Positions 41,101-50,539 of a stretch of DNA of 61,727 nt are shown here, one piece after another (positions within the stretch are counted from its first letter, which is position 1; every line of letters starts with the position of its first letter). This DNA is from a virus. A program made the position numbers and the translations under genes. The notes beneath the pieces are model-generated. The model was not told the origin of the DNA, did not search any database, and was given only the letters and a program-made list of their open reading frames with translations. The DNA is taken from the IMG/VR virus record IMGVR_UViG_3300020061_000007, positions 1-61,727 of that record; one strand, written 5' to 3'.

Positions 41101-43299
41101 GGCGGGGGATTTGTCAGAGCCACCGCGCCGGTCATCACGGGCGGAACTCTTACCGCTCTAACGACCTTTGCTCTGCGCGACACCTCGGCGCCGTTCGATG
41201 TGACCATCGCGGCGGTCAGCTCACCGGCGCTTACGGCAGGACGAATTCTAACCCTCGACATGGCCAACGCGGCGCGCTCGATCACGCTCGGCGGAAACCT
41301 GAGTCTTGCGGCGAACTTTTCCACGAGCGGGGCCAATGCCTTAACTCTGACCACCACGGGGACCACCAACGTCACCCTGCCGACTTCGGGAACCCTGGTA
41401 AGCACCTCGACCACTTCGCTGCCCTCGCTCGCTACGGTTGGCACGGTCACGGGCGGAACATGGGGAACCGGCGCGGTCATTGCCGGAGCAACCATGACGC
41501 TCGGCTCTGATGCCACCGGCGATACTTACTATCGAAACGCCGGCGGCGTGCTCACCCGGCTTGCGGCCGGCAGCAACGGCCAGGTCTTGACGCTCGCTTC
41601 CGGCTTGCCTTCGTGGGCGACCGCATCAGGCGGCGGCACGGTCACGGTGGTCAGCTCCGGCAGCTTGACCTCCACGGCGCTGGTCACCGGCGGCGGCACC
41701 ACGACCCTACAAACGCCATCGGCAACTTCGACTCTAAGCTCAGGCGGCGCCTTGAGTTTGGCGGGTGCGGCTTCGGCTTTAACCTCGCTGACCTTGCGCG
41801 GCTCGACTTCGGGAACAGCGGTCATCTCCGTATCGGCAACGGCGGGAACACCGAACACTATCGTACTACCGACCGCCACCGCAGGCGCGGGAACCTATCT
41901 CAAGAGCGACGGCGGCAGTCCGCAAATCCTCTCCTGGGACTCACCGGCAGGCGCGGGCACCGTGACCAACACGGGAGGCAACTTAACCGCGAACGCGGTC
42001 GTGCTCGGCGCCGGCACCGCGGACACCAAAGTCATCGCGGGTCTGACCTCCGACGGAACTTCGAAGATCGTGCTCGGCGTGGCCGGCGCCTCGGTCGGCG
42101 GGGTCGATTTTAAAAACGCTACCTCGGGAACCATTACGGTTTCTCCGACCACGGGCGCGCTCGGAACCATCGCAATCGTTCTACCGGCGGCGGCGGGAAC
42201 CGTCGCAGTAGCGTCGACCAGCGCCACGGCAACCCAAGCCCTGTTCGCCACGACCACCGCGGGGGCGCCGGCTTATCGCGCGATTGCCACCGGAGATCTT
42301 CCGACTGCGCTCGCCAACCAGACCTCAATCAACGGCTTGGCGATCACCGCATCGACCGGAACCCTGGCAGTTGCCAACAGCAAAACTCTAACGGCTAGCA
42401 ATACCCTGACCTTCACCGGCACCGATGCGTCTTCGATCGCCTTTGGCGCCGGCGGGACCGTTGTCTACACCGGCAGCACTTTGGCGGTGTTTTCCGCGAC
42501 CACTTCGGCGCAGCTCGCCAGCGTGCTCTCCGATGAATCAGGCAGCGCCGGCGGATTTGTCCGGGGCACCGGCGCAACTCTGACCGCTCTGGCAGGGCTC
42601 GGCATTCGGTCATCGGGCGGCGGCGCTTTCGATCTGACGATTGTCAACAGTGAAACTTTAAGCGCCGACCGCGCCCTCACCATTACGCTCAACAATGCGG
42701 CGCGGACGATCAACCTTGGCGGCAACTTGACCACGGCCGGGGCGCTCATCACTTCGGGCGCGAACTCTCTGACGCTCACCACGACCGGCACGACCAACGT
42801 CACTCTTCCAACGACCGGAACCCTCGTGGCTGGCCCTGTAGCCACCGCTGACATCGCCGCCAACGCGGTCACATCCGCCAAGCAGCCCGTGTCACTTACC
42901 CGGCGCGCTTGCACGATGGTGATCGGCGCGGATAACGGCGCGGTGCTGGTCAACGGCGATCTCGCTTTAAACCGCCAGTGTTTCATCCCCGCCACTGGCA
43001 CCGTGGTGGAGTTGATCGTCGCAGCCGACGACGGCACGCCCAACGTCGTTGTGCGAAGGAGCCGGGGCGGGTCGACCGCCAACTTGACCGCCTCCGCCTT
43101 TGCGACGGCGGCGGCCGGCGCGCTCGCCTGCGCCAACACGGCGGGATCGGGAACCGCCATCGATGCGGCGACGACTTGCGCAGTGGCGCTGACGAACACG
43201 GGCCTGGTCGCCGGCGACTGGATCGAGCTTGCCAGCGGGACCGCAGGCGGCACGGCAAAGAGAATGTCAATCGCAGTGGTCTACGTCACCACCGACTAA
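38170..43299 (+). CDS. Signal-peptide-bearing giant fibre-like protein
   Basis: A 1709-residue protein. A clear signal peptide (RIVALLVLLLAFAVPLHAA) precedes the fibre-anchor motif LLGLTKPDAPANTWGSKLNTNFDI. The rest is Gly/Thr/Ser/Ala-rich with fibre repeats: GGGTG(G/L), FAATTSAQLA, TTTGTTNVTLPT and LTADVSGILPFASGGTGLG. Two large internal duplications are visible (about 38360-38850 with 39460-39930, and 41040-41400 with 42500-42830). The C-terminus is a compact beta domain (ARRACTMVIGADN type). It looks like a tail fibre or an exported adhesin; the signal peptide is unusual for a virion protein. Confidence 0.7.
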   Translation: MKSRIVALLVLLLAFAVPLHAADTQTPLLGLTKPDAPANTWGSKLNTNFDILDKAVGVSLGTGTTGTGALVFNNSPTFVTQITLPKIIWSGGPIDLTGSGSPEGVITAARGSTYRRTDGGATTSFYVKESGVSNTGWVAYGNPAGTGAPAEATYITQTPQGGLTSEQALSSLGTGLLKNTTSTGVLSIAVAGTDYWGTATAIPVTGGGTGGINAPTARANLGLTIGSDIQAHSNQLDALASTVSSADRIPYYTGVGTATVTDLTAFGRNLIGTANSTTAGALLGLGTMAGQSASSYLALSGGTLTGQLIASNLGVYFTASDTNPACTAGLYGIYADLSETKLKQCQNGVASDVGSGGGGGSGDIEGVTAGTGLTGGGASGSVTLDVAVTAPIEIITDTVGCSDCALLSGHLGQFAATTSAQLAANLTNETGTGVAVFGTSPTFTTGITTPAVIWTGTVRDLSGAGDPESVVTAPVGSVYRRTDGGATSTLYVKESGAGNTGWVPYGNPSGTGAPTDATYILATANGSLSAEFALGSLATGLLRNTTTTGIPTIAVEGTHYYAPGGTDVALGDGGTGSSTAAGARTNLGLGTMATQASSSVTITGGSITGITDLLVADGGTGLSAGTSGGIPYFSSTTTMASSAALTANRLLLGGGAGVAPTVVGSLGTTTTVLHGNAAGAPTFGAVSLTADVSGILPFASGGTGLGSGTSGGLLYFSGTTTLASSAALTVNEPVIGGGAGSPPSVGTRSGNTTQFVTTTGAQTSGNCVEIDGLGNHIASSGACAEGLNNVTAASTFATDNRLLRSDGTGRGAQASSASLTDGGDLTVTSLSVAGAPTSTCGTAGCFQLGEGTAPSSFPPTSVTVYVPASVPTSYGVVMPSAAATGFVKWTNSSNTVTESIVPVSGAGASVLTSDGTINIASGKTLTISNTMTQVATDGSTIAFGTGGTVAYTGNNLSVFAATTSAQLATVLSDETGSGGGFVRATAPVITGGTLTALTTFALRDTSAPFDVTIAAVSSPALTAGRILTLDMANAARSITLGGNLSLAANFSTSGANALTLTTTGTTNVTLPTSGTLVSTSTTSLPSLATVGTVTGGTWGTGAVIAGATMTLGSDATGDTYYRNAGGVLTRLAAGSNGQVLTLASGLPSWATASGGGTVTVVSSGSLTSTALVTGGGTTTLQTPSATSTLSSGGALSLAGAASALTSLTLRGSTSGTAVISVSATAGTPNTIVLPTATAGAGTYLKSDGGSPQILSWDSPAGAGTVTNTGGNLTANAVVLGAGTADTKVIAGLTSDGTSKIVLGVAGASVGGVDFKNATSGTITVSPTTGALGTIAIVLPAAAGTVAVASTSATATQALFATTTAGAPAYRAIATGDLPTALANQTSINGLAITASTGTLAVANSKTLTASNTLTFTGTDASSIAFGAGGTVVYTGSTLAVFSATTSAQLASVLSDESGSAGGFVRGTGATLTALAGLGIRSSGGGAFDLTIVNSETLSADRALTITLNNAARTINLGGNLTTAGALITSGANSLTLTTTGTTNVTLPTTGTLVAGPVATADIAANAVTSAKQPVSLTRRACTMVIGADNGAVLVNGDLALNRQCFIPATGTVVELIVAADDGTPNVVVRRSRGGSTANLTASAFATAAAGALACANTAGSGTAIDAATTCAVALTNTGLVAGDWIELASGTAGGTAKRMSIAVVYVTTD

Positions 43300-43308
43300 A
43301 GGAGAAAA

Positions 43309-43995
43309 ATGACAAGAGGCATCCGGATCTTACTTTTATACTTTTGTACTTTTGTGCCCTTTCACTTCTTGTCGCCTGCCTGGGGCGCGAGCATCCGCAC
43401 GCCGGTGCAGACCGACAACTTCGCCGACAATAACCTGGGTTCGGGAACGGTCACGTGGACCCAGATCAACAACTGTTGCTCGCACATTCAGAACACCAGC
43501 GGAACCGCCAGCAGTGCGCACAGCAGTGAGTCGGTGGTTCAGGCCGACGGCACTTACAGCGCGGATCAGTACGCGAAGTTCAAGATCATCACCCTGCCGA
43601 GTGTTTCCCAAGCCAACGGCGGAATCGGAGTAATCGTCCGCTCCTCCGGCCAACAAGACTCGGCCCGCGACTATTACAAATATTGGGTCGACGGCGCCGG
43701 CAATCCCCTGGCGACAAAGCTCACCAAAGTCATCAACGGCACTCCAACCGATCTCGATTCAACGACTTCTGTTTCGTGGAGCGTCAACGACACCATCGAG
43801 ATCGAAGTCGAAGGAACGACCATCCGAGGTTATCAAAACGGCACTTTGAGAACGACGATAACGGATGCGGCTCTGGCCACCGGCAAGGCCGGGCTCGTGA
43901 TCGGGAACAACGTCGGCGTGGGCGACGATTGGGAAGGCGGCGATGTAACGGCGGGCGCGACGACTCCCATCCGCCATAGGGTGACCAACCAATGA
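43309..43995 (+). CDS. Secreted concanavalin/LamG-like protein
   Basis: A 228-residue protein with a signal peptide (RGIRILLLYFCTFVPFHFLSPAWG) whose hydrophobic core is written by an octamer DNA repeat. The mature part has the strand pattern of a LamG/DUF1080-like jelly roll (DNFADNNLGSGTVTW, GIGVIVRSSG, NDTIEIEVEGTTIRGYQNG, GKAGLVIGNNVGVGDDWEGG). Probably carbohydrate binding. GGAGAA precedes the ATG; overlaps the next gene by 4 nt. Confidence 0.65.
   Translation: MTRGIRILLLYFCTFVPFHFLSPAWGASIRTPVQTDNFADNNLGSGTVTWTQINNCCSHIQNTSGTASSAHSSESVVQADGTYSADQYAKFKIITLPSVSQANGGIGVIVRSSGQQDSARDYYKYWVDGAGNPLATKLTKVINGTPTDLDSTTSVSWSVNDTIEIEVEGTTIRGYQNGTLRTTITDAALATGKAGLVIGNNVGVGDDWEGGDVTAGATTPIRHRVTNQ
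43332..43355 (+). repeat. Octamer repeat within a signal-peptide coding region
   Basis: ACTTTTAT, ACTTTTGT, ACTTTTGT in tandem. The hydrophobic core of the signal peptide (LLLYFCTFV) is read from these units. Confidence 0.8.
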
Positions 43996-46667
43996 AAAAA
44001 ATCTTATCGGCTCTTGTTCTACTCACCTTACTATTGCCGAGAGTGGTTTGGGCAACGACGCTTTCCACGCTCGCCGCTTCCTTGAGTCCCGGCCAGTTTG
44101 CCCAGATTCCCGAAGCTCAAATGAGCGGGTTTGGCAACGGTCTGATCATGACGCCGCAGGGCGCAGGCTGCGCCAATTTTCAAGACACCATCACTCAGTT
44201 CGCCAACAAAGCGGTTTGGAACACGATCTTAAATCAGTTCATGTTTGTCGGCTCGCCGCACGGCAGTTGCAACACCTGGCGCCTGGTCATCTACGACGAC
44301 GCCACCAACACCTGGTCCATCGGACCTTCACCGTCGGCAGGCAATCAGCCGCAACACTCCTACGATCACAACACGATCAACCCGGCCAACGGTACGATGT
44401 ACTGGCGGGATTTTAATTCGCTGAGTTTCCGCACGTTGCCCAACGGCGCTGGTTCGTGGTCGAGCATCGCGTCTTTCAGTTCATCCAATCAATGCTGCGG
44501 CGCGCTGGAATATTTTCCCGATCAAAACCGGCTCATCTTTATCGACGGCGACAACGGCGGGCGGTCGTACAATCCGGCGACCAACGCCTGGACGCAGTTG
44601 TGGTTCGGTTTCAACGGCGGCGGGTCGCCGATCTTGGACGTCGGTCATCACAGCAATTGGGCCGAATACAGCAACCTTGGCCTTCTGGTCTTTGGCGGTA
44701 GCGGCGGCAATTACAAAATGAACGCGGCCGGCACGATCACCACGATGTCGTCGCCGCCGTTTGGCAATTTCACGATCGGCAACGAAGGGTCGTGCTGTTC
44801 GGTCGCAGCCGACCCGGTGACCGGGCATCTCGTCGTTATCTCCGGATCGAATGTCTGGAACTTAAATCCGACAACGGGAACCTGGACTAGCACCGGCACC
44901 ACGGCACCGTCCTATTTCGGCAACGCCGCTCAAGATTTGATCTCCGCGCCGATCTCCGATTACGGCGTCATCATGTACGTCAAGTGCAACCGTTCGTCCT
45001 CCTGCCAGGCTTATCTTTACAAGCATGGGGCGGGCACGCCGGACACCACGCCACCGACCGCGCCGAGCGCTCTGGTTGTAACCCCGATTAGTTTTACTCG
45101 ACTCGATCTGTCCTGGACCGCTTCATCGGATGCGGTCGGAGTGAGCAGTTACTTAATCGAACGCAGTCCGGCCGGCTGCGGCGCGTTCGCACAGGTCGGC
45201 ACGTCGGCGACCAATTCGTTTAGCAACACCGGGCTGACAGCCTCGACGACTTATTGCTACCGAGTTCGCGCCTCGGATGCGGCGAATAATTTAAGCGGAT
45301 ATTCAACGCCCAACGTCTCAGCCACCACGACAGCAGCGGACACCACCGCGCCAACCGTGCCGGCTAACTTGACCGCCACGGCCATCAGTGCGAGCCAGGT
45401 CAACTTGTCTTGGTCGGCTTCTACCGATGCGGTGGGCGTCACGGCCTATTTGCTGGAGCGCTGCGCTGGTGCTGCGTGTGTGAATTTTTCTCAGATCATC
45501 TCTCAGACGGGCATCATTTACAGCGATACGACAGGGCTCTTGGCTTCCACGTTGTATCGCTATCGCGTGCGCGCCACGGACGCGGCGACCAATCTAAGCA
45601 GTTATTCCTCGATCGCTCAGGCCACCACGCCGGCGGGCAGCGGCTCTGATTTTACTGCACGCTGCGCTGCGGCGGGGGTGCTTCGCTGTTTTAGCTTCGA
45701 CACCGATACCGATTTCGCGTTCGGCAGCGGCGGCGCTGAAGGGGGGCGAGGGCTCAACTACGGATATCTCCCGCCAAGCTCGAACGGTGACTTCACGAAA
45801 ATCACCAGGGACACCGCAACAAAAACTTCCGGAGCATCATCTCTTAGGCTGAATATCCCTGGCAGCGGCGGCGCTGATGTAGCGGGAGCCTGGTTTGCCA
45901 ATTTCTCCGCCGATTTATCGCAGCAACTCCAACCTGGTCAGGACATCTGGATACAGGTCCGCTATCGGGTCGATTCTAATTTTCTCAATCAAAATTACGG
46001 CGGGCACGGGTTCAAGATAATGGACATCAGCGGCGGCGACCTGCCGGGATGCGCTCCTGGCCAAGGCTCTGCACTATGTCCGACTACCTGTTGGGCTGGC
46101 GAGAACGTCTTTACTACCGAGAAAACCTCCTCGGGTCACTTGATAATCGCCTACTCAAACTGCACTGGAAACAACGGCTTTAACACGGCCTATGGATTCA
46201 CGAGCAATTTTTCTCCGCAGAACGTCAACAATTGTTTGTATCCAAGTTACGTCGCGCCACCCTGCATTTACATGACCGCGAATGAATGGTGGACGATGAA
46301 AATCCACATTCGCGTCGGCACCTATAACTCATACTCATCGACGTACCAGGTCTGGGTTGGCAGGGAAGGGCAACCGACCAGCTTGATAATAGACTGCGGG
46401 CCAGCTCCTGGCCGTACTTGCCTCAATCGGCAGGGCACAGCGCAGCCTGGGGGATGGTGGATCGAGAAAGATACCGCCTCGCCGATTGTCGTGGGCAAGG
46501 TCTGGCTTCTTCCGTATCAAACGGACGCGACTTTTACCGGCCTTCAACCCGCGCAAATCTGGTACGACGACCTGATTATTTCCCGTTCAGATATCGCCGA
46601 TCCGGGCGGCTCAATCACCCCGCCCGTCGCTCTAGCCGCACCGAGCGTGTCGGTGACAACGCCATGA
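43992..46667 (+). CDS. Secreted multidomain protein: propeller, two FN3 domains, jelly-roll C-terminus
   Basis: An 891-residue protein. Signal peptide (KKILSALVLLTLLLPRVVWA); about 320 residues of Kelch/galactose-oxidase-like propeller (WRLVIYDDATNTWS, RSYNPATNAWTQLW, NLNPTTGTWTST); two fibronectin type III domains (DTTPPTAPSALVV and DTTAPTVPANLTA); then a C-terminal domain with GHGFKIMDISGG and QIWYDDLIISRSD that resembles polysaccharide-lyase/jelly-roll modules. A surface adhesin or depolymerase is likely; enzymatic residues are not evident. Overlaps both neighbours by 4 nt. Confidence 0.65.
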   Translation: MKKILSALVLLTLLLPRVVWATTLSTLAASLSPGQFAQIPEAQMSGFGNGLIMTPQGAGCANFQDTITQFANKAVWNTILNQFMFVGSPHGSCNTWRLVIYDDATNTWSIGPSPSAGNQPQHSYDHNTINPANGTMYWRDFNSLSFRTLPNGAGSWSSIASFSSSNQCCGALEYFPDQNRLIFIDGDNGGRSYNPATNAWTQLWFGFNGGGSPILDVGHHSNWAEYSNLGLLVFGGSGGNYKMNAAGTITTMSSPPFGNFTIGNEGSCCSVAADPVTGHLVVISGSNVWNLNPTTGTWTSTGTTAPSYFGNAAQDLISAPISDYGVIMYVKCNRSSSCQAYLYKHGAGTPDTTPPTAPSALVVTPISFTRLDLSWTASSDAVGVSSYLIERSPAGCGAFAQVGTSATNSFSNTGLTASTTYCYRVRASDAANNLSGYSTPNVSATTTAADTTAPTVPANLTATAISASQVNLSWSASTDAVGVTAYLLERCAGAACVNFSQIISQTGIIYSDTTGLLASTLYRYRVRATDAATNLSSYSSIAQATTPAGSGSDFTARCAAAGVLRCFSFDTDTDFAFGSGGAEGGRGLNYGYLPPSSNGDFTKITRDTATKTSGASSLRLNIPGSGGADVAGAWFANFSADLSQQLQPGQDIWIQVRYRVDSNFLNQNYGGHGFKIMDISGGDLPGCAPGQGSALCPTTCWAGENVFTTEKTSSGHLIIAYSNCTGNNGFNTAYGFTSNFSPQNVNNCLYPSYVAPPCIYMTANEWWTMKIHIRVGTYNSYSSTYQVWVGREGQPTSLIIDCGPAPGRTCLNRQGTAQPGGWWIEKDTASPIVVGKVWLLPYQTDATFTGLQPAQIWYDDLIISRSDIADPGGSITPPVALAAPSVSVTTP

Positions 46668-49600
46668 CCAAAACCCGTGGCTCGTGGCTCGTGGCTCGTG
46701 GCTTCATCGTCAGGCTCCTTCTCGCTCTATTGCCTATTGCCTATTGCCTATTGCCTTCTCCCGCCTGGGGCGCGGCGAACACCATTGCGCAGGCTCCGGC
46801 CGTGGCGACGGCCACCGGCACGACGATCAATAAAGTTTTTGCCGGCGCCACGGTGGTCGGCAGCCGGTTGATTGCGGTCCTTACGGTAGAGGGCGTGGTG
46901 ACATCGCTCACCGTGGCCGACAACGGCAACGCCGGGAATTACACTCAGGACGTGACCGGCAATAGCGGCGGCGGCTCGGTCGGCGCGCGGGCGAGTTACA
47001 TTTTTTCCAAGGTCAACACGGTTACTTCGGCGGTTACGATTACGGCCACCTGGACCGGGGCGTCGGCCGCGCAAATCCAGATCTACGAGCTGAGAAATAT
47101 TGGCGGTACGCCGATTATAGATGTCACCGCCAATGGCGGCGGCACCAGCGGCGCGCCCGTTGTGAATCCCAGCGTGTCGATCACCACCACCACGGCCAGC
47201 GACACGATCATCGTCGGGGCGACGAGTTACCCCCCACCGGCCACGCCGGACACCGGGTTTGTCTTTCGCGGCGGTCCTACTGCGCTCACCAATGCCGTCC
47301 ATACGGTTGAGGATCGCGTCGATGCCGCAGCCGCAGGGGCAACCACGTTGACCCTTAGCGGCCTGGTTCTCGGCGGCGGCAATTCGTACAGCATGGCTGT
47401 GGCGGCGTACAAACCGCCCGCCGTGGCGGACGTGACCCCGCCAACCGTGCCGGGCAGCTTGTCCGTGACTCCGTTCAGCACCACGCAAAATAATCTGAGC
47501 TGGACCGCTTCGACCGATGATGTTGCCATCGCCTGGTACAGCCTGGAGCATTGCACGGGCGCCGGTTGCGTGAACTTCGTTGAGTTCAATACGTCGGGCA
47601 CAACAGCGGGTTCCGATACCGGGCTGCAGCCATCCACCCTTTATCGGTATCGAATCCGCGCTTTCGACGGCACCAACTATTCCGCCTATTCAACCATCGT
47701 CGAAGCGACCACGCTGACACCGGATGCCACGGCGCCGACCGTGCCGACCAATGTGCTCGCAACCGTCGTCAGCACGACGCAGATCAATCTTGCCTGGACC
47801 GCTTCGACGGACAACATCGCGGTCACCAATTACCGGGTCGAGCGTTGTACCGGGGCGGCTTGCGTAAACTTTTCCGAGGTCGGTGCGCCGACCGCAATCA
47901 CGTTTCCCAATACCGCACTGACGGCCGGGACGGTTTACCGCTTCCGGGTGCGCGCCTTCGATGGCGTCAACTTCTCCGCATATTCAACCATCATTCAGGC
48001 GACCACGCTCTTAGCGCGCCAGGCAACTATCAGGTGGACCGATACGGTCAACACGGATCACACCGGGTACACCGTGCAGCGAAAAACCGGCGTCGGCGGC
48101 ACGTTCGCCGATCTCGGCAGCGTCGGGCCAAGCCTGCGCCAACTTATCGATCCGGACTCGCCATCACCGATCGCATGCTATCGCGTGCGCGCGGTGCGCG
48201 CGGGAGAAGACGGGCCACAATCGGGAGAGGCCTGCACGACGACCTCGACACCGACGCCGCCGATCAATTTAGTGCTCGGTGGCAAAATCGCTTTCGGCGG
48301 CGCCAACACTACACGGATCGAGTCGCGCGACAATACCGCGCCGTCAGTTCCTACCAATCTGGTCGCCAACGTCGTCAGCTCGACCGAGATCGATCTTGCC
48401 TGGACAGCGAGCACGGACAACCTTGCGGTGATCAATTACCGGGTCGAGCGCTGCGCCGGCAACACCTGCATCAATTTCGTGGAGATCGCCACGCCGAGCG
48501 GACTGACGCTGGCCGATACCGGGCTGCAATCGAACACGTTTTATAACTATCGCGTGCGCGCATGGGACGGGACGTTGTTTTCCACGTACTCGGCGATCGC
48601 GCCGGCCAGGACCGATACCCAGGCGGCGACCACTTTGGTCAAAAAGAGCGGTGCGGACACCGTTCCCAACTGCACCAACTCCACGGGCGTCCTCACCGTA
48701 CTCTACGCTTTGGAGAACTGCGTCGGCGGCGGCGTAGGAACCGGGGCGGCCAAGGTCGTCGAGGTCGAATCCGGCACTTATGATGCGAGAATTGATGAAG
48801 CGACCGGGTTTACTTATCCCAGCGGCACGAGCAACAGCCGGTTCATCCTAAGAGCGAAGGCGGGTCATGCTGTAGTTCTGAAAGCCACCGGGCACGACAA
48901 CATTATTCGGGTCTGCGGCCGGCGGAGTTACTTCGCAGACATCGGGCCTGGGTTCACCTTCGACGGCACGGGGCACACGGGCAACGGCCAATCGATGATT
49001 TCCCCCGGGTGCGCCGACGATAGTCCAAGCGACATCAAAATCGTCGGCAACAACATCATCAACGGCGGGGTTAATACGGGCGTGGCCGCCGGGCAGTGGA
49101 GTTCACGTATCGATGTCATCGGCAACACCTTTTCAGGCTGGACCGTGGCGTTGGGATGTTTCGCCGGCAATCCGCCCAACTGCGGCTATCCGATGTATTT
49201 CACAGCTTCGGACAGCGAGATCAGCGGCAACACGTTCACGGACTTTGCCGCTTACGGAATCCACATTTATTTGGAATCGATCCACCCAGGCGGCGGCGGT
49301 GCATTCCCGTCACGCAATTTGGTTAAAAACAACGTGTTCAGCGGTCCATGGGGATCGCTCCAGGGCGCGGCGGCGATACTGATTGCGCGCGGCGACTCGA
49401 ACGTGGTCGCAAACAACACGATCCGGGACGGCTACCGCGGCAACTGCGCGGGCGCGGCGACCGGCGGTGTCGTCGTCGATTTCGGCGCGACCAATACCAA
49501 GGCCCTGAACAACTCGGTTTTCAATAGCTGCACCGGCATGTCGTCCTACAATGCCCAGAACAGCACATTTAGTAACAACGCTCTGTACGGGAACAACTTG

Positions 49601-50536
49601 GACTTCGAAGTTGATCCGGTGGGCCGCGACAGCGGACGAATCACCTCTAACAATGGTTGCTCGCAACTGCTGACCGGCTGCAACGCGCTACTGAACGAGG
49701 CATCCGCGGCGGTGTGGACCGACGCGCCGGGCGGCGTGCTTACGCTTAAATCCACGGCTAAAGCGACGACCATTGGCGGCGGCATTGAGTTGTCCGCGCT
49801 TTCCCCATCGATCACCACGGATATCGTGTCCACCTCGCGCAGCGCTCCCTATTCCGTCGGTGCGTACCAGTTCAGCAGCGGCACCTGCCCGGCCACGCCG
49901 ATCCAAATGATCAAGCTGGGCTTTGACGAGGGGACCGGGACCACCGCGGCAGACAGCAGCGGCAACGGCAACAATGTCGTTTCGATCGGCTCGGGAAATA
50001 GTTGGAACGCGACCGGCAAATATGGCAAGGCGCTCACGTTTGGCGGAACGGCGGCGGCGACGGTTGCCGACTCAATATCGCTCTTCCCGTGTACGGCCTG
50101 GACCTACATGGCTTGGGTCAAACCGACGAACACGCCGACCGACTTCGCCGGCATCATCAACAAGGGCGTCAAGCAAAGAATGTACTCGGCTTCGCACCCC
50201 TTCTACGTGATGAACTCCGGGCAATTGGCCGGCTGGAGCCAGGGCGCGGACGTGTTTGCAACTTGGCCGGTGGCGTTCACGGCAGGAACTTATGTCCACT
50301 ACACCGTCACCTACAACAGCGCGCTACCGAGCGCCAACGTAAAAATCAGGATCAACGGCGCCATCGTCGCATCGGCCGACGGCACGACGATACTCGGCAG
50401 CACCACGGACCCGCTGCTGATCGGCGGAAGTTTATTCGGCGAATATTTTGTCGGTGACATTGACGAAGTGAAGGGCTGGAATTCCGAACTCACCGGCGCG
50501 CAAATCATTACCGAGATGAACACGCCGATTAATTGA
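46664..50536 (+). CDS. Secreted adhesin: FN3 repeats, beta helix, LamG domain
   Basis: A 1290-residue protein starting at ATG 46664 (ATGA overlap). The frame is open upstream to 46418, but those residues shadow the preceding gene. The signal peptide (LLLALLPIAYCLLPSPAWG) is partly encoded by heptamer DNA repeats. Then come a beta-sandwich domain of about 190 residues, several FN3 domains each starting DVTPPTVPGSLSV, DATAPTVPTNVLA or similar, right-handed beta-helix turns (RIDVIGNTFSGWTVAL, EISGNTFTDFAAYGIHI), and a C-terminal LamG domain (LGFDEGTGTTAADSSGNGN). Architecture of a bacterial surface adhesin. Confidence 0.68.
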   Translation: MTKTRGSWLVARGFIVRLLLALLPIAYCLLPSPAWGAANTIAQAPAVATATGTTINKVFAGATVVGSRLIAVLTVEGVVTSLTVADNGNAGNYTQDVTGNSGGGSVGARASYIFSKVNTVTSAVTITATWTGASAAQIQIYELRNIGGTPIIDVTANGGGTSGAPVVNPSVSITTTTASDTIIVGATSYPPPATPDTGFVFRGGPTALTNAVHTVEDRVDAAAAGATTLTLSGLVLGGGNSYSMAVAAYKPPAVADVTPPTVPGSLSVTPFSTTQNNLSWTASTDDVAIAWYSLEHCTGAGCVNFVEFNTSGTTAGSDTGLQPSTLYRYRIRAFDGTNYSAYSTIVEATTLTPDATAPTVPTNVLATVVSTTQINLAWTASTDNIAVTNYRVERCTGAACVNFSEVGAPTAITFPNTALTAGTVYRFRVRAFDGVNFSAYSTIIQATTLLARQATIRWTDTVNTDHTGYTVQRKTGVGGTFADLGSVGPSLRQLIDPDSPSPIACYRVRAVRAGEDGPQSGEACTTTSTPTPPINLVLGGKIAFGGANTTRIESRDNTAPSVPTNLVANVVSSTEIDLAWTASTDNLAVINYRVERCAGNTCINFVEIATPSGLTLADTGLQSNTFYNYRVRAWDGTLFSTYSAIAPARTDTQAATTLVKKSGADTVPNCTNSTGVLTVLYALENCVGGGVGTGAAKVVEVESGTYDARIDEATGFTYPSGTSNSRFILRAKAGHAVVLKATGHDNIIRVCGRRSYFADIGPGFTFDGTGHTGNGQSMISPGCADDSPSDIKIVGNNIINGGVNTGVAAGQWSSRIDVIGNTFSGWTVALGCFAGNPPNCGYPMYFTASDSEISGNTFTDFAAYGIHIYLESIHPGGGGAFPSRNLVKNNVFSGPWGSLQGAAAILIARGDSNVVANNTIRDGYRGNCAGAATGGVVVDFGATNTKALNNSVFNSCTGMSSYNAQNSTFSNNALYGNNLDFEVDPVGRDSGRITSNNGCSQLLTGCNALLNEASAAVWTDAPGGVLTLKSTAKATTIGGGIELSALSPSITTDIVSTSRSAPYSVGAYQFSSGTCPATPIQMIKLGFDEGTGTTAADSSGNGNNVVSIGSGNSWNATGKYGKALTFGGTAAATVADSISLFPCTAWTYMAWVKPTNTPTDFAGIINKGVKQRMYSASHPFYVMNSGQLAGWSQGADVFATWPVAFTAGTYVHYTVTYNSALPSANVKIRINGAIVASADGTTILGSTTDPLLIGGSLFGEYFVGDIDEVKGWNSELTGAQIITEMNTPIN
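46676..46754 (+). repeat. Two heptamer arrays in a signal-peptide coding region
   Basis: CGTGGCT four times (46676-46703) and CTATTGC four times (46727-46754). The first encodes the basic start of the protein, the second the hydrophobic core LLPIAYCLLP. Confidence 0.9.
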
Positions 50537-50539
50537 GGA

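Noticed and set aside
38577-43433. Long alternative frames inside the giant fibre gene (for example 38577-39359, 41613-42113, 42465-43253 minus)
   Set aside because: Arg/His-rich shadow translations produced by GC-biased third positions of the fibre frame; no ribosome binding sites or domains.
46418-46663. Earlier start for the 46664 adhesin
   Set aside because: The upstream extension lies fully inside the previous gene in another frame; ATG 46664 has a 4-nt stop/start overlap and directly precedes a signal peptide.
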